A stretch of DNA of 14,082 bases, taken from contig WAPJ01000007.1 in assembly GCA_015520785.1 (NCBI GenBank), forward strand, positions 1 through 14,082, in the 5' to 3' direction. The notes under the pieces were generated by a model. It saw only the letters and a list, made by a program, of their open reading frames with translations, was not told the DNA's origin and made no database searches. Made by a program: the position numbers and the translations under genes. Source of the stretch: Candidatus Woesearchaeota archaeon. GTDB taxonomy: Archaea > Nanobdellota > Nanobdellia > Woesearchaeales > WAPJ01. Positions 1 through 6,746 of this stretch are shown here, piece after piece; the stretch's first letter is position 1, and every line of letters begins with the position of its first letter.

Positions 1-146
1 GGATTCTCCACGCTCTCGTTCCATCTTCTCCCATCCTTTCTAAGGGAAAAGTTGAGGGAAAATGGGTTGATGAAGAAATGAGATGGAGAAAGAAGGGAGG
101 AATGTGGAAGAGGAAAAGAAGGGAGAAGGAGGAGGGGGGAGGATGC
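1..146. terminator. Gene-end tract with pyrimidine-to-purine switch
   Basis: Positions 1-41 are pyrimidine-rich on the plus strand; 42-146 are purine-rich, so the minus strand just after the MCM-like stop is pyrimidine-rich. By analogy with the two complete convergent regions in the window, 42-146 probably terminates the MCM-like gene, and 1-41 the end of a plus-strand gene lying to the left of the window. Confidence 0.35.
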
Positions 147-1265
147 TTATTCTACCGGGATGACGCCGAGGAGGCGGGCGTACTGTTGGCGCGCGTAGCG
201 GATATCCTCCTCCATGACTTCCTCGCGATGATTGATCTTCGCATGCATCTTGGCAAGCCTAACAAGACCGATCATGAACTGGTCGTGCATGCTCAGGAGC
301 TTGTTCGTCCTCCGTTCTTCGAGTTCCTTCTGGATGGTGATGAGCTGTTCACCCCAGCGTTTACTCATGTATACGCGCTTCGCATGGACATGCTCAATCA
401 GTCCGCGGAGGAAGACGTACTCGTCCTTGCGGAGGGTGACGCGCTTCCGCTCTTCGCGCTTTGCTTTGTCCGCGCGGCTGATGATGACCGCGTGGAAACT
501 CGTGAGGACTTCCTGGCTGAGGGGGATCTGCCGGCTGAGCACGTCCAAGGTCTTGCCGACGAAGCGATTCCCGATGGGGAGTGCGTGCGCGATGATCTGC
601 ACGCTCGTCGGAAGCTTCTTCCGCCCGTCATAGAAGAAGCCCTCACGCAGTGCGAGCTTCAAATTTTCGCGTTCCTTCTTGGGGAGGCGATCAGCATGCT
701 GCATGCCCACGAGACCATCGCGGTATTGCCAGTAGACGTGCCGGCTCTCATCCGCGTCCTCCACTGGCTTCTGGAGGTGTAAGGGCTGCCGTCGGCCTTC
801 GGGAATGTCAACGAGAATGGCATGATGCCTGAGCATGACACTATACGCGGGATACTCGTGCATGCCGAGCGTATCATCCGCGATGATGAGCACGCTCACA
901 TTCCCCGCGAGGAGTGCTCCGGCGAGGAATTCCTTCCCCTCACTCGTGGGCGTGAAGGGTGCGATCCGCCGCGCGATCAGCTGGATACTCTGCGGGAGGA
1001 CGCGATCATACGCTTCCAATGCTGCTGCTTCCCGGAGGAGCCGGTTGAGGGATTGCACGTCCCGCTGGGCTTCGTAATGCTCGCGGAGGAGGACGAGCTG
1101 CGGATAGGTCATGTCCAGGTGGAAGTCTTCGCCCAGGTCGAATGACTCGTACGTGAGGCCTGCAGCCTTCTGCCTGAGCAGGCGGAGGGCTTTACGAGCA
1201 TCCTCCTCGCCCAGGTAGTGTTTGAGCACGCGCGCCTGATGCGCCATGCGGTTGAAAAAGAACAT
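147..1265 (-). CDS. Degenerate, probably ATPase-dead MCM helicase paralogue
   Basis: This 372-residue protein follows the AAA+ half of archaeal MCM helicases in order. Residues about 84-121 match the segment before the ATPase core (IARRIAPFTPTSEG, compare SIAPSIYGH of MCM). Residues 124-136 (VSVLIIADDTLGMH) lie where MCM has the Walker A loop GDPGxAKS. Residues 184-194 (GLVGMQHADRL) lie at Walker B, IDExDKM. Residues 225-235 lie at sensor 1, AAxNPKFGRF. Residues 246-261 (QIPLSQEVLTSFHAVI) match INLPPxLLSRFDLIF, and 327-367 match the C-terminal helical lid. The residues that bind or hydrolyse ATP are lost: no Walker A Gly-Lys-Ser, Gln189-His190 for Asp-Glu, Leu229 for the sensor 1 Asn, Ser256 for the arginine finger, and Asp for the sensor 2 Arg. 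The N-terminal zinc/OB domain is also missing; full MCMs are about 600-700 residues. The frame is intact, so a structural or regulatory role is more likely than decay. The start is chosen for its TATA box 23 nt upstream; a second ATG lies at codon 7. The match is by eye, but the motif order is hard to explain otherwise. Confidence 0.72.
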   Translation of the reverse strand: MFFFNRMAHQARVLKHYLGEEDARKALRLLRQKAAGLTYESFDLGEDFHLDMTYPQLVLLREHYEAQRDVQSLNRLLREAAALEAYDRVLPQSIQLIARRIAPFTPTSEGKEFLAGALLAGNVSVLIIADDTLGMHEYPAYSVMLRHHAILVDIPEGRRQPLHLQKPVEDADESRHVYWQYRDGLVGMQHADRLPKKERENLKLALREGFFYDGRKKLPTSVQIIAHALPIGNRFVGKTLDVLSRQIPLSQEVLTSFHAVIISRADKAKREERKRVTLRKDEYVFLRGLIEHVHAKRVYMSKRWGEQLITIQKELEERRTNKLLSMHDQFMIGLVRLAKMHAKINHREEVMEEDIRYARQQYARLLGVIPVE

Positions 1266-1287
1266 ACTCAGCGCGGAGAAGAGAGAA

Positions 1288-1295
1288 TTTATAAA
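1288..1295. promoter_or_regulatory. Shared palindromic TATA box for two divergent genes
   Basis: TTTATAAA reads the same on both strands. It lies 23 nt from the start codon of the MCM-like gene on the minus strand and 23 nt from the ATG at 1318 of the HD-domain gene on the plus strand. Archaeal TATA boxes sit about 25 nt upstream of the transcription start, so both transcripts would be leaderless or nearly so. A single TBP site serving both directions would tie the two genes together. No clear BRE was judged on either side. Confidence 0.55.
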
Positions 1296-1317
1296 GGTAT
1301 GGTGCGTGAAGGCGTGT

Positions 1318-1974
1318 ATGCGTCCCCCCGCGGATGGGAATGCTCAGCGGATCCGTCGTGAAGCGCGCAGACTGCTTGAACACGCGGAGGGCGCGCATGA
1401 TGCTTCTCACGCGGAGCGCGTTGAACGACTCGCCTTCTGGATCATCCAGCAGGAGGGATTACAGGTTGAACCTCTCCTCGTCACGGCGCTCGCCTGGCTG
1501 CATGACACGCTCGACCCCAAGCTTCGCGTGGCGGATGAAGCCTTCATCAACCAGCTGCTCGAAGAAACCATCCCTGGGGAGGCGCGGGAACGCTTCTGGC
1601 AGAGCCTAAAGCATGTCTCCTATCGGGAGCGTCGGCAAGGCTTACAGCCTCTCACGCGGGAAGGCTGGCTCTTGCATGATGCGGATAAGCTTGACGCGCT
1701 CGGCGCGATCGGGATTGCAAGGGCGTTCGCGTATGGTGGGAGCGTGAAGCGACGCCTCTACACGCCCGGCGAGAAGGGTATCCGCACTGCGTATCCAGCG
1801 TTTGAGAGTGGCTTCATGCACTTGTTCGAAAAACTCCTCCACCTGCCAGGCCTTATCCATTATCCCTCCGCGAAGCGGCTTGCCGAGCAGCGCGCACGGT
1901 TTATCCGCCTCTACGCGAAGACCTTCCTCAAGGAATGGTACCTCAGGGATGCGGAACGCCTCAGTGGAGAGTAG
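1318..1974 (+). CDS. HD-domain phosphohydrolase, YedJ/YpgQ type
   Basis: This soluble protein of 218 residues carries the HD-superfamily metal ligands: an H-D-x-x-H motif near the N-terminus (HDASHAERV), an LHD pair in ALAWLHDTLD, and a downstream LHDADKLDALGAIGIARAF segment typical of the YedJ/YpgQ subfamily. The C-terminal part (FEKLLHLPGLIHYPSAKRLAEQ) also fits that subfamily. B. subtilis YpgQ is a nucleotide pyrophosphohydrolase, and a metal-dependent nucleotide or phosphoester hydrolase is the safest call; the substrate cannot be read from sequence. The frame is open upstream to an ATG at 1246, but that would overlap the divergent gene and the TATA box. The ATG at 1318 matches the subfamily length and sits 23 nt after the TATA; a GTG at 1306 is an alternative. 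It is transcribed divergently from the MCM-like gene, so a shared role in nucleotide or DNA metabolism is possible but unproven. Confidence 0.85.
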   Translation: MRPPADGNAQRIRREARRLLEHAEGAHDASHAERVERLAFWIIQQEGLQVEPLLVTALAWLHDTLDPKLRVADEAFINQLLEETIPGEARERFWQSLKHVSYRERRQGLQPLTREGWLLHDADKLDALGAIGIARAFAYGGSVKRRLYTPGEKGIRTAYPAFESGFMHLFEKLLHLPGLIHYPSAKRLAEQRARFIRLYAKTFLKEWYLRDAERLSGE

Positions 1975-2077
1975 CATGGCATACTCTTCTACCACTTCCC
2001 TCATCTCTTCTCCTCTTCACTTCTGTTAATCTCACCAGCATCTTTTCCTTCTTCAGCATCATCACTATCCATCCTAC
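1975..2077 (+). terminator. Pyrimidine-rich 3' flank of the HD gene
   Basis: Directly after the HD-gene stop codon the plus strand becomes strongly C/T-rich, with T-rich runs such as TCTTTTCCTTCTTC around 2041-2054. There is no hairpin. Archaeal termination typically uses U-rich tracts without a stem, so this probably holds the termination sites. The basis is composition only. Confidence 0.35.
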
Positions 2078-2220
2078 AAAGGAGAAAAGGAGAGGTGCGC
2101 ATGATGGAGGAGATGAAGAAGGGGTGAGGGTAGATGAGAAACGAGACGTGAAGGAGAAGGAATGAGGAGGAAAAGGTGGGGGAGAGGATACGGGAAGGGA
2201 AGAATAGAGGAATGAATGGC
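2078..2220 (-). terminator. Pyrimidine-rich 3' flank of the Lon-like protease gene
   Basis: The plus strand here is almost entirely purine (for example GGAGAAAAGGAGAGG at 2083-2097), so the minus strand is pyrimidine-rich just downstream of the protease stop codon. This mirrors 1975-2077. The region 1975-2220 contains no convincing gene; the ORFs that cross it have purine-tract composition and no homology I recognise. Confidence 0.33.
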
Positions 2221-3915
2221 TTATCGCTTCCGCTTCTTCAATGGCTTGACACGGTAAGTCTCTGTGCGTGTGAAGAGACAAGGGATGAGGAGGATGCTCG
2301 CGAGGAGCATGCCGAGGCCGATCATGCGTGGTATAAGCCTCATGCTCGGCAGAAGAGTGTTCTCATCACGGAAGAGTGTGGCGAGCTCGGTAGCATACGT
2401 GTCGTAGAGGATGATCGTTGCGGGACTGCTCAGATTCTCCCTGAGGAGGCTCCCGGCATACTCATAGTACGAGTAGGCCATGATGGGAAAAACGCTGCCA
2501 GCCTCGAGGCTGAGGAGGGATCGTGTCGCATCATGATTCACGCGCGCATAGTCTTCCAGCACGCCCGGGGGGAGCATGCTGAAGAGAATGACCAGTTCTG
2601 CCTCGGCGCGTGTCTTCGCAGCTTTAAACGCACAATAGGCGGGATCAGACGTGCGTGCTGATTCTGCTGCTTGCATGCCCTCCCGGAGGCTCGGATCCAG
2701 GAGGAGTGCATACGAGACCTTCTCACGCGCATGCTCGAGCTGCTCCTGGCAGGCTTCTCTCAGCCGTGTCTCAGCAATGCGAGGATGATCAGGCAAGTAG
2801 GGGAGGAGCATGAGCCAGCCGTGAATACTCGCTGCACGCGCCTCTGCAATCGCGAGCATGTCAAGGAAGCTACTCGTATCATTCTCTTCTAATGCTTTCC
2901 GCGCGTCATCAAGCGCCTTGTCCATCTCGCGTACGCGTTCTTTAAGGATGCTGGCAAGCTGGACGCGTTCAACGCTCGTCCTGAGGAGTGGTTCATGCCG
3001 GCTGAGATTCTCGCGAGCGGCTTGAGCAATGCGCTCCCCCTCATCGAGGAGGATATGCAGGCTTGTCTCATTCATTCTCTGGGCGAGGCGTGCATGCAGT
3101 CCATCCCGGAGGGCGGTGAAACAGTATGACGCGGCAGCATAGTATGCTTCTTCTCTCAGGCTGAGGTTTGCCGCATGGAATTGTCGGCTGAGATTGGTCT
3201 CATTCGCATACAGTCTTGCTTCATGGCAGATGGCTTCTGCAACACGCCGCATCCCCACCCTATAGGCGGATGGTGGATTGAGGGGTTTCTCGCGCGGCCA
3301 GATGCTGTTGAAAGCAGGATTGAACGCGGATGCCGCTTCGCGAAGGGTTGAGACGGGAATAACTTCTACTCCCTCCGGGGGAGTAATGTTCGTCAGGTTC
3401 GTAAAGGTGGAGATGACCACGCGATGAATCCCCTCCTCGGCTGCCGCGTCGAGCTTCTCCTGCACGCCACCCACAGGGCCGATGAGACCGTCCTCGCTCA
3501 GCGTTCCCGTAATGGCTACGCCCTCCTCGAGGGGAATGCCCGTATGGAGGCTTAAAGCACTCAAGGCTATTGCCGCGGACGCGGATGGTCCGCTAATCAC
3601 GGGGGCTTGCGCGTGAATGCTCAGGAGGATGTCAGCATGCGCACAGTCCAGCCGGGCAAGCCTGCACGCTGTTTTAACGGCGAACATGCTCGTAGCCTGC
3701 GTGTCAAGGCGGCTGAGCGTCCCACTATCCGCATAGACGCGTCCAAGACCGGGAGTGATGCGTGCCTCGAGCCATGCGATGACACCCTTGCTCGTATTCT
3801 CATCCTGGCTGACGGCGAGGAGGGGGAGGCTCGCAGAGCGGGGAATGCCAATCGTAAGAATGCTCGCGCCAAGAATGATGAGAAGACTAAGGAGGATGAG
3901 ACACTGCTTCCGCAT
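2221..3915 (-). CDS. Membrane-anchored extracytoplasmic Lon-like (S16) protease
   Basis: This 564-residue protein has an N-terminal hydrophobic signal/anchor (MRKQCLILLSLLIILG), a Lon-type proteolytic domain in its first 190 residues, a long helical region and a C-terminal hydrophobic segment (MIGLGMLLASILLIPCLF) followed by a basic tail. The Ser-Lys dyad is visible: Ser111 in GPSAS, and Lys154 in GPVGGVQEKLDAA (numbered from this start). There is no AAA+ ATPase domain, so it is neither bacterial-type Lon nor archaeal LonB. It belongs to the ATPase-less S16 proteins with a signal anchor that are common in archaea, and the catalytic domain should face outside. The role is unknown; envelope protein turnover or processing is likely. 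An in-frame ATG at 3966 would add 17 residues before the hydrophobic segment. The start at 3915 is preferred because a TATA-like GTTTATGA (plus-strand reading) lies 25 nt upstream, AGGAGG is close by, and the signal then begins at residue 1. Confidence 0.85.
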   Translation of the reverse strand: MRKQCLILLSLLIILGASILTIGIPRSASLPLLAVSQDENTSKGVIAWLEARITPGLGRVYADSGTLSRLDTQATSMFAVKTACRLARLDCAHADILLSIHAQAPVISGPSASAAIALSALSLHTGIPLEEGVAITGTLSEDGLIGPVGGVQEKLDAAAEEGIHRVVISTFTNLTNITPPEGVEVIPVSTLREAASAFNPAFNSIWPREKPLNPPSAYRVGMRRVAEAICHEARLYANETNLSRQFHAANLSLREEAYYAAASYCFTALRDGLHARLAQRMNETSLHILLDEGERIAQAARENLSRHEPLLRTSVERVQLASILKERVREMDKALDDARKALEENDTSSFLDMLAIAEARAASIHGWLMLLPYLPDHPRIAETRLREACQEQLEHAREKVSYALLLDPSLREGMQAAESARTSDPAYCAFKAAKTRAEAELVILFSMLPPGVLEDYARVNHDATRSLLSLEAGSVFPIMAYSYYEYAGSLLRENLSSPATIILYDTYATELATLFRDENTLLPSMRLIPRMIGLGMLLASILLIPCLFTRTETYRVKPLKKRKR

Positions 3916-3939
3916 GAGGCCTCCTGGCAGGGGAAGCGT

Positions 3940-3947
3940 GTTTATGA
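3940..3947 (-). promoter_or_regulatory. TATA-like box of the Lon-like protease gene
   Basis: On the minus strand this reads TCATAAAC. It lies 25 nt upstream of the preferred start at 3915, the same spacing seen for other first genes in the window. The match to TTTATA is imperfect. The AGGAGG just before that ATG offers another route to the same start. Confidence 0.35.
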
Positions 3948-4069
3948 GGCTTTTCCTTCCGCTCATCAGCCCGTCTGACGGAGTGGGCGTGTGAAACGCT
4001 GAGATGGAGGAAGGAGACCGCGCGAGGGTGATGGTAGAGAAGAGCGAAGAGCAGAGAGGAGAGCGTATG

Positions 4070-4118
4070 CTTAATAAGCAGGGAATGCGTACGCGTCATT
4101 CCACCACCCCCTGGGGGG
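4070..4118. promoter_or_regulatory. Divergent intergenic control region with inverted repeats
   Basis: Between the protease gene and the 220-residue protein lie three elements: an AT-rich near-palindrome (CTTAATAA, 4070-4077) that could act as a TATA box; an inverted repeat with 6-bp arms GGAATG (4082-4087) and CATTCC (4097-4102) around a core containing CGTACG; and a C-run/G-run dyad (CCCCCTGGGGGG, 4107-4118). For the plus-strand gene, a start site about 25 nt after the TATA would fall near 4100. The first dyad would then sit between TATA and start site, where archaeal repressors commonly bind. The regulator is unknown, and the assignment rests on layout alone. Confidence 0.3.
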
Positions 4119-4156
4119 ATGCGTAGGGGAGAATGGGCTGTGCGGCTCATACGAGA

Positions 4157-4162
4157 GGGAGG
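4157..4162 (+). promoter_or_regulatory. Ribosome binding site of the 220-residue protein
   Basis: GGGAGG lies 5 nt before the ATG at 4168. There is no TATA at leaderless distance, so this transcript probably has a true 5' leader, unlike most first genes in the window. Confidence 0.5.
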
Positions 4163-4167
4163 CGTGT

Positions 4168-4830
4168 ATGCGTGACGCGTTTGAAGAACTAGAGGAGATT
4201 ATCCAGCATCTCATGGACGAGGAGGATCATGCCGCGCGGAAGATCATCCCACGGATTGTACGTGTCATGCGCGCGAAGCGTCATGAGACGCAAGAGGAGC
4301 GCATCTTCCAGACGGTCGAATTCATCCTGCAGAAGCCACCCCTCCTCCTCATGGGAGAACTCCTCCCCACAGGGATGATAGGCCAGTATGCTCTCGCATA
4401 CGATCCGCGTGGCAGGGGAAGCATCTCCCCCTTCCCGCGTGAGAAGCGTGACGAGCCGGGCATGATTGGGGGTGTACGCTTCTCGTATCCACCCCTCCTC
4501 ACCATTGATGATGTGAATGGGATCTCCCTCTCATTCACGGACAAGCTGGAAGGGAGTGCATACCGGTTGTATGTGGCATACCAGCGCGCGTACGGGCCTG
4601 ACGCGGAGCATGCGCTCATCATCCGATCAACACACTGGTTTACGTATGCAACGCGTAACGATGAGGACCCATTCACCCTCGGCCTAGCCGTGAACATCAC
4701 GTATTATGCGAATGGGAGAATATACACGCTCCCGTCAGACGTGGAACGCCTCAGCAAGGAGAAAGATGCACACCTTCATACTATTCTCGGCATCCTCTAC
4801 ACGCATCCCATACGAGTCGAATGGGGGTGA
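4168..4830 (+). CDS. Unrecognised 220-residue soluble protein, coupled to YjbQ
   Basis: I do not recognise this family. The first 50 or so residues are charged and should be helical (acidic then basic). The rest, from about residue 58 ([22 protein letters not shown]), alternates hydrophobic and polar residues with many Tyr, Thr and Gly, suggesting a beta-rich domain. There are no membrane segments, cysteine clusters or recognisable catalytic motifs. It has a good ribosome binding site (GGGAGG, 5 nt from ATG). Its final codons contain the GGGGTGA that serves as ribosome binding site for the next gene, so the two are translationally linked and probably work together. Codon use matches the neighbouring genes, which argues against recent transfer. 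That it is a real gene is well supported by length, ribosome binding site and coupling; its function is not. Confidence 0.75.
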   Translation: MRDAFEELEEIIQHLMDEEDHAARKIIPRIVRVMRAKRHETQEERIFQTVEFILQKPPLLLMGELLPTGMIGQYALAYDPRGRGSISPFPREKRDEPGMIGGVRFSYPPLLTIDDVNGISLSFTDKLEGSAYRLYVAYQRAYGPDAEHALIIRSTHWFTYATRNDEDPFTLGLAVNITYYANGRIYTLPSDVERLSKEKDAHLHTILGILYTHPIRVEWG

Positions 4831-4838
4831 AAAGGCTG

Positions 4839-5255
4839 ATGAAATCCTATCGGAAGACGCTCACGTTCACGACACGGCGGAAGATGGAACTCATTGATAT
4901 CACGGAGGAGGTTGAAAAGGCTGTTGAGGAGAGTGGTGTGAAGGAAGGCTTATGCCTCGTGAATAGTATGCATATTACGAGCAGCGTGTTCATTAATGAT
5001 CATGAGCCAGGCTTGTGGGAGGACTTCCTCCGCTGGCTTGAAGAACTCGCACCCTATGATCCAGAAAGGTATAAGCATAACCTGACGGGAGAGGATAATG
5101 CGCATGCGCATTTGAAACGACAAGTCATGGGACGCGAAGTCGTCATCGCGATAACGAACGGGCGGCTTGACTTCGGCCCCTGGGAGCGCGTGTTTTACGG
5201 CGAGTTTGACGGGCAACGTCCAAAGAGAGTATTAATCAAGATTATCGGCGAGTAG
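4839..5255 (+). CDS. yjbQ: YjbQ-family (UPF0047) protein
   Basis: This 138-residue protein spans the whole YjbQ family. Conserved blocks are [15 protein letters not shown] (from residue 44), [16 protein letters not shown] (residues 78-93, with the conserved Glu85-Asp86-Asn87 and nearby His residues) and [18 protein letters not shown] (residues 108-125). The family forms compact trimers. E. coli YjbQ has a weak thiamine-phosphate synthase activity, but the physiological role is unsettled, so an enzyme name would overstate what is known. An ATG at 4821 is in frame, but GGGGTGA at 4824-4830, overlapping the upstream stop codon, sits 8 nt before the ATG at 4839, and this start also fits the family's N-terminus. 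It is the second gene of a two-gene unit and is followed by a pyrimidine-rich tract. Confidence 0.93.
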   Translation: MKSYRKTLTFTTRRKMELIDITEEVEKAVEESGVKEGLCLVNSMHITSSVFINDHEPGLWEDFLRWLEELAPYDPERYKHNLTGEDNAHAHLKRQVMGREVVIAITNGRLDFGPWERVFYGEFDGQRPKRVLIKIIGE

Positions 5256-5373
5256 AGGGATAATGTTTTCTTTCAGCCGCTCCTAAAAAGATTCTTACCT
5301 TAACGCTTCTCATACATTCTTTCATTATTTCTCCTTCCCCTCTCATCTTCTTCTTATTATCTAATCCTTTCCT
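5256..5373 (+). terminator. Pyrimidine-rich 3' flank of the yjbQ unit
   Basis: The plus strand carries a T-run (TTTTCTTT at 5266-5273) soon after the stop, then a long C/T-rich stretch up to 5373. This fits archaeal U-tract termination. No gene is visible in it. Confidence 0.4.
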
Positions 5374-5395
5374 AGAGGGTTAAGTCTTAACCTCT
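5374..5395. repeat. Near-perfect palindrome between convergent genes
   Basis: Arms AGAGGGTTAAG and CTTAACCTCT pair over ten bases with one bulged G around a single central T. It lies exactly where the intergenic region switches from pyrimidine-rich to purine-rich, midway between the convergent yjbQ and NUDIX genes. With almost no loop it is better read as a DNA-level dyad (protein site, or barrier to read-through from both sides) than as a classic RNA hairpin. Confidence 0.45.
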
Positions 5396-5514
5396 GTGAT
5401 AAGGCTTCTGAGAATGAAAAAAATAAAAATGAGAGGTAAGGGAAAGAAAAAGAAGAAGACCCCCAATGTGAAGAGGAAGACTAAAAAGAAGATGAGACGC
5501 GAGGTTACGGTTCA
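5396..5514 (-). terminator. Pyrimidine-rich 3' flank of the NUDIX operon
   Basis: On the minus strand this region is T/C-rich. The A-rich run at 5414-5430 reads as long T-runs on the coding strand, roughly 85 nt past the NUDIX stop codon, and is the strongest U-tract in the window. It is the probable end of the DprE1-DprE2-NUDIX transcript. Confidence 0.45.
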
Positions 5515-6000
5515 CTATCCCTTGCTCGTGATGAGCGTATGCTCTTTCAGCTTCCAGTCGTGAAAGGTGAATCGTCCCGAGACCCGCTTTCCTTCAAGCA
5601 CATGCGTGAGCCAGTAGGCGTCATCCTCCCACATTTCCTCGAGTGGGAGCTGGCTGATGGGATGCCATGCGGGCAGTGCCTCGTCAGATTCTTCAAGCTC
5701 ACCCTCCCACGCGTCCGCAGTGTAAACGTGGACGAGCATATCCTCCCACGCATCCCGGTGTGGATCATAATTCTCGAAGAAGAGCATGCCCTTCCATTCC
5801 GGGTTGAGGGGTGTGAGGCCACACTCTTCATGACTCTCACGGATGACTGCTTCACGAATCCTCTCCGTGTCTTCCACCTTGCCACCCACGCCATTCCACT
5901 TGCCACTCCCGAAGCCGCGTTTCTTCCTGATGAGGAGAACCTCCTTCTTGGCATGGTTGATGATGAAGAGGAGCGTGTACACGCCAGCCTTCCGAACCAT
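5515..6000 (-). CDS. MTH1-like NUDIX hydrolase (oxidised nucleotide clean-up)
   Basis: This 161-residue protein has a NUDIX box at residues 40-62: Gly40, five residues, Glu46, then REsHEECGL, with Ser replacing the usual hydrophobic residue after RE. Around it are features of MTH1 (NUDT1): KKRGFGSGKWNGVGGK before the box and EEMWEDDAYW (residues 121-130) after it, matching the Trp-Asp-Asp patch by which human MTH1 reads oxidised purine bases. The C-terminal GRFTF also matches. The likely job is hydrolysis of 8-oxo-dGTP or related damaged nucleoside triphosphates to monophosphates in the cytoplasm. It is the third gene of an operon, 20 nt after the DprE2-like gene. Its place beside a sugar pathway may be only housekeeping. 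Action on a nucleotide-sugar pathway intermediate is possible, but the MTH1 signature argues against it. Confidence 0.88.
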   Translation of the reverse strand: MVRKAGVYTLLFIINHAKKEVLLIRKKRGFGSGKWNGVGGKVEDTERIREAVIRESHEECGLTPLNPEWKGMLFFENYDPHRDAWEDMLVHVYTADAWEGELEESDEALPAWHPISQLPLEEMWEDDAYWLTHVLEGKRVSGRFTFHDWKLKEHTLITSKG

Positions 6001-6020
6001 ACAAGCATCAACTCAGTCTC

Positions 6021-6746
6021 TTAGAGTTTCATCCGATCATACACACGTGCAGGTAAACTCCGGAGGATGAGCATGGTATAATACCACCAGCCTGGCGTGT
6101 AGAGCACGTGCTTCCGCTTGTCTAATGCCGTGAGGATGTGCCGTGCCGCGCGCTGGGGTGGTTCTTTGAGGGGGACGCTGACATGCTCGCTCATGCGCGT
6201 CTTGAGGATGCCCGGACGGACTTCAAGCACGTGCACTCCATGCTGTCGGCCATACTGGCGGACTGCTTCCGCATAGTGCGTGAGTGCTGCCTTGCTCATC
6301 CCATACAGGGCATTCCGCTGCTTCGCGCGCAAGGCTGCAACGCTCGAGACGAATACGAGATCACCCTTGAATCCCTCCTTGGTGAGGATGCTGGTGAGCG
6401 TGATCATGCTGAGCGTATTCACCCTGCAGATTCGTTCCGCGAGGCGTGGGTCGAGGAGATCCTCGGGGGGCATGATGCCGTGCGTGAGGATGACAAGGCT
6501 AGGCATATCCTTACGCGCTGCATCGCGGAGGGCTTTCACGCGTGGCTTTTCAGCGTTAAAAGAGATGACGCGCGTCTGGATACCATACCGATAGGCGAGG
6601 TCCTTCGCGGTCCGCTCTGCTTCGCCGGGCGTGTGGCTGAGGAGTGTGAGCTGTCTGACACGCTTCTCACGTGCCAGCTGATAGGCGATACTCTTTCCTA
6701 ATCCTCCCGTCGCGCCTGTAAGCCAGGCATGCTCCCATCGTCTCAT
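6021..6746 (-). CDS. DprE2-like short-chain dehydrogenase/reductase
   Basis: This 241-residue SDR has a nucleotide-binding Gly-rich loop (TGATGGLG, residues 10-17), conserved Asn110, catalytic Ser134/135 in FVSSVAA, and Tyr148 and Lys152 in YGMSK. The C-terminus (HVLYTPGWWYYTMLILRSLP, residues 213-232) is the feature that points to DprE2 (Rv3791), which ends with a comparable hydrophobic amphipathic segment after a WAP motif. In mycobacteria DprE2 reduces decaprenylphosphoryl-2-keto-ribose with NADH to decaprenylphosphoryl-arabinose, working with DprE1. The start codon overlaps the DprE1-like stop (ATGA), and GGGGTGA lies 6 nt upstream, so the pair is translationally coupled, as expected for two halves of one epimerase. 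An SDR alone would be weak evidence; the coupling and C-terminus raise confidence. The exact lipid and sugar are inferred. Confidence 0.85.
   Translation of the reverse strand: MRRWEHAWLTGATGGLGKSIAYQLAREKRVRQLTLLSHTPGEAERTAKDLAYRYGIQTRVISFNAEKPRVKALRDAARKDMPSLVILTHGIMPPEDLLDPRLAERICRVNTLSMITLTSILTKEGFKGDLVFVSSVAALRAKQRNALYGMSKAALTHYAEAVRQYGRQHGVHVLEVRPGILKTRMSEHVSVPLKEPPQRAARHILTALDKRKHVLYTPGWWYYTMLILRSLPARVYDRMKL

Noticed and set aside
78..782. A 234-codon plus-strand frame over the MCM-like gene
   Set aside because: The minus-strand frame has MCM-type motifs in order and a TATA box. The plus-strand frame starts in the purine tract and resembles nothing I know.
4821..4838. ATG at 4821 as the yjbQ start
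   Set aside because: It lies inside the upstream gene without its own ribosome binding site. The GGGGTGA spacing and family N-terminus favour 4839.
5414..5563. A 49-codon Lys/Arg-rich frame that looks like a small basic DNA- or RNA-binding protein
   Set aside because: Its basic part is just the purine-rich 3' flank read in frame, it has no ribosome binding site, and it runs into the NUDIX coding region.
5515..6000. NUDIX protein as a nucleotide-sugar or phosphoribosyl-lipid hydrolase of the pathway
   Set aside because: The WEDDAYW patch and GFGSGKWNG stretch match MTH1, so oxidised-nucleotide clean-up explains it better than the missing phosphatase step.
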